38,189 nucleotides of DNA, taken from Glutinoglossum americanum. Its lineage: Eukaryota; Ascomycota; Geoglossomycetes; Geoglossales; Geoglossaceae. The stretch spans positions 1 through 38,189 of the forward strand of contig JAGHQL010000220.1 in NCBI GenBank assembly GCA_020080175.1, written 5' to 3'. Made by a program: the position numbers and the translations under genes. This document shows, in pieces, positions 33,870 through 38,189 of the stretch. Every line of letters starts with the position of its first letter. Positions within the stretch are counted from its first letter, which is position 1. The notes beneath the pieces are model-generated. The model did not search any database. It was given only the letters and a program-made list of their open reading frames with translations, and was not told the DNA's origin.

Positions 33870-34540
33870 GAGTGGGGATGCCAGAAGCGGCTGTTAGCTT
33901 CCACAAAACATTCTGCTGATGGTAGGTTCACTTGGGCACTAGCTAGTTGGGCTCCTAAAAGAGTCTTGAGGAACGGAAAGCTTGATTTTATTTGGTTTTT
34001 TTTTTCCCAAAGAACTCGGGTTTTATTCCATAGAGTTAGAGTTGAGCGAGTTTTTCTAATATCTACAGGTTATATCTAGGTAAAATTAGAGGTTTAGGGC
34101 TAAGGATAGCGAATCAATTTAGGGGTTAATATAGAACCTTCGTCTAATAGTAATCGTGGAAGTTTAACTGTCTATAATTTTCTGTTGGTTAGAATAATAA
34201 GCACAGTAATTCTCTACAATAATAAGAGGATATAATAGTTGTTAATAATTAAGATTCTATAGCTCTTCTAGAACAGGTTAATTGTAATTAGGAGGTTATT
34301 GGGGGCCGGCTCGCGCGAGTACATCCCACCATTCATCCTCTGAATATATCCACGGTATGCAAGCGGTACCTCATTTTCGTCGCCAGCAATCACTTGAGTT
34401 GATCTTGGACTTCGGGCACCGCCCTCTGAGTACTCCTGCATTAGACACGCGAAATGGAAGTCGCTAATTAAGGCCTCAGGCAGCTATCATATCCGGCAAA
34501 GAAAACCTACCACTCTCGATAATGGCACGCAAGTTTCTTA
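33870..34540. other. AT-rich, decayed sequence
   Basis: AT-rich from about 33990 to 34300, with many TAATA/TTAGGG-like words and no frame of note. It then returns to normal composition. It appears to be a second RIP-like patch directly behind the DUF7924-type gene. Confidence 0.5.
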
Positions 34541-34927
34541 ATGCAGAATCCTTCCGGGATCTGCTTCCCTTGCCCCTTGGCCGGTCAGTATCAATGCACT
34601 CTAACGTTTTCTAAGAAATCCATTGTCCAGAGTCACGCAGCTCGACATTCTGGTATCCGCCACCCTTTCCCGGTGGCAGACCATTACCAATGCTCTCAAA
34701 CGTTTGTTGGAGCAGCTTCTGCTCAGCTGCATGCTCGAAGCCAACATCTTGGTATCCGCTTCCCTTGCCCCTTGGCCAACCAGTTTCAATGTTTCTCACA
34801 AATTTTCCTGTTAAAAAAGGATGCTCGGTTACATGCTGAATCTCAGCATCTCAAAATTCGATTTCCCTGCCCTTTAGCGGATCAATTCCATTGCTCCCAA
34901 ACCTTCACTCGGAAGCGCAGTGCATAG
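34541..34927 (+). pseudogene. Tandem C2H2-like zinc-finger array, truncated
   Basis: Four units of about 32 residues repeat the pattern FPCPLAxQFxCSQTF, a variable stretch, then LHAESQHLGIR. Two Cys and two His recur in each full unit (C-x6/7-C ... H-x4/5-H), and the third unit has lost strict spacing. Upstream, another frame reads NAES just before the first unit, suggesting that a frameshift cut off earlier repeats. Downstream the array stops exactly where an LTR fragment begins (about 34928), so the 3' part is missing. It may derive from a host zinc-finger gene or from a transposon-borne gene; it was probably functional as a longer protein. Confidence 0.6.
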
Positions 34928-35044
34928 GCCAGTCGGCTAGCCATCGTTGTCGTTGCAAGGTGCGACGTCACACCGCCATCGAACTCCCTAGAGCCCTCGA
35001 CGTCGAAGTGCCTTCGTGTCGCCTTGACATCGAGAGTTCTTACA
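34928..35044 (+). mobile_element. LTR 3'-end fragment, ~472-bp family
   Basis: Matches the last ~117 bp of the solo LTR at 2037-2508, ending at the same TTCTTACA. The 5' part of the LTR is absent and no target duplication can be seen, so this is a rearranged remnant. It is more diverged than the two copies at the left end of the window, so probably older. Confidence 0.85.
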
Positions 35045-35480
35045 GCTGCACGCGAGCTTCAAGCATGGAAGGCAAGGGAAGAAGAGGTACAAGCTCAAAA
35101 GGAACGAGATGAGCTTCAGAGACAGCAGCACAAGGAAGAAGAGGCAGAGTTGAAGAGAGCTGCTGCCGCTGCGCGACAGGAGAAGCGAGAGCAGTTGGCC
35201 GATGAGAAGGCTCAAAAACGGGCACAGAAAGAAAAGGCTCGACAACAGCGCCTAGTCAACTTACAGCTATCAAATGAGCAAAAGCTACAGCTAAGGACCG
35301 GTGGAAGAAGCTCCAAAAGCCTCAACGCCAAGCCTCTTCTGGTGGCAGCGATATTGAGGTTATTGAGAGGCCGTTGGTTGTAGCGAAACAATAACTACTT
35401 CAAGAAGTGGGAGACAATTGCGCCAGCCGCAGCACTTGCCTAATTATCAATTGCAGCTAGGAGGTTCATATAGATCTTAG
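35045..35480 (+). pseudogene. C-terminal tail of a pogo/Fot1-type transposase
   Basis: Begins directly at the LTR fragment. The frame encodes a highly charged helix (AWKAREEEVQAQKERDELQR, then QQHKEEEAELKRAAAAARQE and KAQKRAQKEKARQQRLVNLQ), followed by GGRSSKSLNAKPL. After that the sense is kept only by changing frame (DIEVIERPLVVA, then RQLRQPQHLPNYQLQLGGS). This order is typical of the end of fungal pogo/Fot1-like Tc1-mariner transposases (recalled family feature). The DDE core and the 5' part are missing. At least one frameshift and the junction with the LTR make it a dead fragment. A host coiled-coil gene is a less likely alternative. Confidence 0.6.
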
Positions 35481-35953
35481 TTTTTAGAACACCAAGTTTG
35501 AATTAATTTAATGCGTAATTGGTTGAGATACTAATTTTTGAAGTTCGTGGGTCGTATTGGGGTTTGAGGGTGAGAACATGCATACTGGAGGGACGTCTAA
35601 AGGATGTCCAGTTTCCTTCCCACCCGACTGATTTTACACCCACGCCGAAGGATGTAGCTTCGTGGTTGCCTAATCGCTTTGCGCAAAGCCTTCCTATCAG
35701 ACAATGGTAGTAACGCTGTGCAATTGGTGGATTCCAAGTGACTTATCTAAGCAGGTTCCAAGACTCAAAAGCAGATTCGTCGAATCCACAGGGACCCACC
35801 GACTGTGATGGGTACAACTGTAACTGCTAGAATCCAGCAACTAATGAACCCACATCTCCTGTCAAGAATGGGAATGAGCTCCTACTGTTGCTCCGTCCGC
35901 GTGAACCACCGTCATCGTATCAAAAATCATATCGCGGCCACGACAGCCACAAT
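35481..35953. other. Upstream region of the second NLR gene
   Basis: No separate gene recognised. The frame of the NLR is open upstream to a TAG at 35828-35830, which could also be a splice acceptor. An additional 5' exon therefore cannot be excluded. Confidence 0.4.
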
Positions 35954-38189
35954 ATGATGGTCATTCAAGAAGCGCATAGGTTCCCTGGCCAGACCATTGC
36001 ACAGGGAGGGAACGTCGTTCAAGGGAATATTAATGCGGGAGGAGATGTTAATATCGGTTGGCAATTACTCTGATCTCCGACTCATGCAACGCGCTCATGG
36101 GCCACAGGGCGTATTGACCCAGTCGATATTCGGGATTGGCTTTCGCCGTTTGATCACAGGCGTAGACACAATGATATCAGATCGAAGCGCATTGATGGCA
36201 CTGGAGGGTGGATCTTGGAAACTCCACAGTTTCAGAGCTGGCGCAACCAGCCTGACGCAGAGAGATATCTTTGGTGTCATGGCGGGCCAGGAACCGGAAA
36301 GACTATCCTCACGTATATGAAGTCCTTTATGCCTAACCTGTCCTGCACGCTGATATATTTTGTTAGATCTTTGATCATTGATGAAGTGTCGAGATCTGTC
36401 AACTGTGATGACACTGGTGTTGCTTATATCTACTGCGATTACGCGGATCGAGAAGATCAAACCGTAGAGAACATGATAGCGAGTTTAATAAAGCAATTAT
36501 CGTTGCAGACGACACCGATACCTGACCCAGTATGGGAGCTCTACAAGCAATGCAATCAAGGAAAATCTCGACCGGACCTCTCCAAAATTATGGAAACGCT
36601 CAAGCTTCTTTGTATCGAGTTTAAACAAGTATTTATTGTGCTTGATGCCCTCGATGAGTGCGATGAGCAGGCTCGTAGATCGCTACTCGCCCAGCTTGAA
36701 GGACTCGACCATTCCATATCTAGATGTCTCTTAACAAGCCGACATCATCTCCTGGACATGGAAGAAAGATATGGGAAATATCCACAAATCGAGATTATTG
36801 CAAAAGATCAAGACATCCACCAATTTTTGCAGAAAAAAATTAAAGAGGACGGAGGATTATCAGAGATGATGAAGAGCAAGCAGGCCTTAAAGGATGAGGT
36901 AATTGGTATGATAACGAGCAAGGCTATGAATATGTGAGTCTTATCCACTTGAACAAGCTAACTGACCTTATGCTGTAGTGATCGATGGCTAATACTCCAA
37001 GTGTAGGTTTCTGCTAGCGGAGTTGCAGTTCAACAGCATCTGTCAAGCGACAACTCCCAACAACATAAAACAAGCATTAAGGAAATTGCCTATAGGTCTA
37101 GACAACTCATTTAATAAAACCCTTGAAAGGATTGGGCAACAACCCTATGAGAAGAAGGAACTGGCCGTTGAAATATTGCTATGGATATCCCATGCAAAAA
37201 GGCCGCTCTTAGTGGATGAGCTGAGACAAGCACTTGCGATTCAACTCGATAAGCCCGAGTTTGACGAAGACGACATGCCTATGCAAGGAATGATGGTTGC
37301 TGTCTGTATGGGTCTCGTCATTATAGACCGGGACAGCTCCATCATTCGCTTGGTACACTATTCGTTGCAAGAATACTTTCAAAAACCCACGACTACATTT
37401 TTATCTAAGGGAGAGGCGGCCATTGCAAAGACATGCTTGGCAATGCTATCGTTTGACGAATTCAACAAAGGACCCTGTAGTTCCGATAAAAAACTCGAGG
37501 TTAGACTGCAAAAATTCCCCTTACTTGCGTACGCCGCCCTCAACTGGGGGCATCACGCACATGGCGAGACGGAGGAGGCCAGCAAGGAGATGGTGCTAAG
37601 ATTCCTTGAGAATCATTTGAAGCTTTCGAGCGCTAGCCAAGTCATGCTAACTTCAGGATATACGTACAATGGATATAGTCAGGCTTTCCCGGGAAGGTTC
37701 TCTGGCCTGCATATGGCTTCATTTTTCGGACTGGAAACTATTGTCAATGGCTTACTGGAGAGAGGCGACAAGCCGAACTCCATGGACGGGTACGGTCGGA
37801 CGGCGCTGTCGCGGGCCGCCGAGAACGGGCACGAGGCGGTCGTCAAGCTGCTGCTCGGTGTAGAGAGCATCGATATGAACTCCAAGGACTGGTACAACGG
37901 TCAGGCGGCGCTGTTGTGGGCCGCCCAGAACGGACACGAGGCAGTCGTCAAGATGCTACTCAGTGTAGAGAGCATCGATGTGAACTCCAAGGATGAGGGC
38001 GGTAAGACGGCGCTGTTGCAGGCCGCCTTGAGCGGGCACGAGGCGGTCGTCAAGCTGCTACTCGGTGTAGAGAGCATCGATGTGAACTCCAAGGACTGGT
38101 ACAACGGTCAGACGGTGCTGTTGTGGGCCGCCCGGAACGGGCACGAGGCGGTCGTCAAGCTGCTACTCGGTGTAGAGAGCATCGATGTG
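35954..38189 (+). CDS. NACHT-ankyrin NLR protein, 3' end outside window
   Basis: Inferred exons are 35954-36056, 36108-36312, 36367-36933 and 37007 to beyond 38189. The first intron has a weak GTTGGC donor but restores NIGRIDPVDIRDWLSP; the second (54 bp) restores TILTSLIIDEV. A short N-terminus carries a Gly/Asn/Gln-rich segment (AQGGNVVQGNINAGGDVNIG), then NACHT with Walker A GGPGTGKT (93-100) and Walker B FIVLDALDEC (D196, D199, E200). SRCLLTSRHH, a winged-helix-like AKRPLLVDELRQALAIQ and VHYSLQEYF follow. Ankyrin repeats from about residue 520 run off the window. Such STAND proteins act as NTP-dependent switches in fungal innate immunity or heterokaryon incompatibility. The start is uncertain: ATG 35954 is the first in frame after the open stretch from 35831. 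Confidence 0.8.
37771..38189 (+). repeat. Near-identical ankyrin repeats of the second NLR
   Basis: Four units of 34-35 residues follow the pattern TALLxAAxNGHEAVVKLLLG VESIDVNSKD. The DNA of the units is almost identical over long stretches (for example the word coding for GHEAVVKLLLGVESIDVNS). Variation concentrates at the first positions of each unit. The array continues past the window end. Confidence 0.9.

Overview
The window comes from a filamentous ascomycete (Pezizomycotina). The evidence is short introns of about 50-115 bp with GTRNGT donors and CTAAC-type branch points, NACHT-ankyrin NLR genes, a fungal KCH potassium transporter, an APN2-type AP endonuclease, and AT-rich transposon graveyards whose transition bias looks like RIP (repeat-induced point mutation). 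No rRNA, tRNA, CRISPR array or bacterial-style operon was seen.

Positions 1-11,885 are a repeat compartment. They hold two inverted copies of a ~472-bp LTR (the right one a solo LTR with a 5-bp target duplication), a ~586-bp miniature LTR element (TRIM-like), several minisatellites, a decayed MULE transposase relic, and one well-preserved MULE DNA transposon (4898-7028) with 87-bp terminal inverted repeats. A very AT-rich block (7029-11885) follows, in which two solo LTRs of a second family stand out as GC islands. Positions 11,886-15,470 have normal base composition but no convincing gene, only relic fragments.

Positions 15,567-18,833 encode an NLR-type STAND protein (DUF7708-like N-terminus, NACHT, near-identical ankyrin repeats interrupted by a 100-N assembly gap). 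After a 3-kb gene-poor stretch come four ordinary host genes: a KCH-family potassium transporter (+), a divergent septin-like GTPase (-, convergent with KCH), APN2 (+, divergent from the septin-like gene) and a DUF7924-type nuclear protein (+). The DUF7924 gene borders a second RIP-like patch that contains a decayed zinc-finger array, an LTR fragment and the tail of a pogo-type transposase, joined end to end. The window ends inside a second NACHT-ankyrin gene that carries a Gly/Asn/Gln-rich segment near its N-terminus resembling amyloid signalling motifs.

The layout therefore alternates repeat-rich accessory DNA with a conserved block (KCH to APN2), with one fast-evolving NLR gene on each side. 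APN2 is a usual flank of the ascomycete mating-type locus, but no alpha-box or HMG-box MAT gene, SLA2, COX13 or APC5 was recognised here. All exon structures are inferred by reading splice signals and reading-frame continuity by eye.
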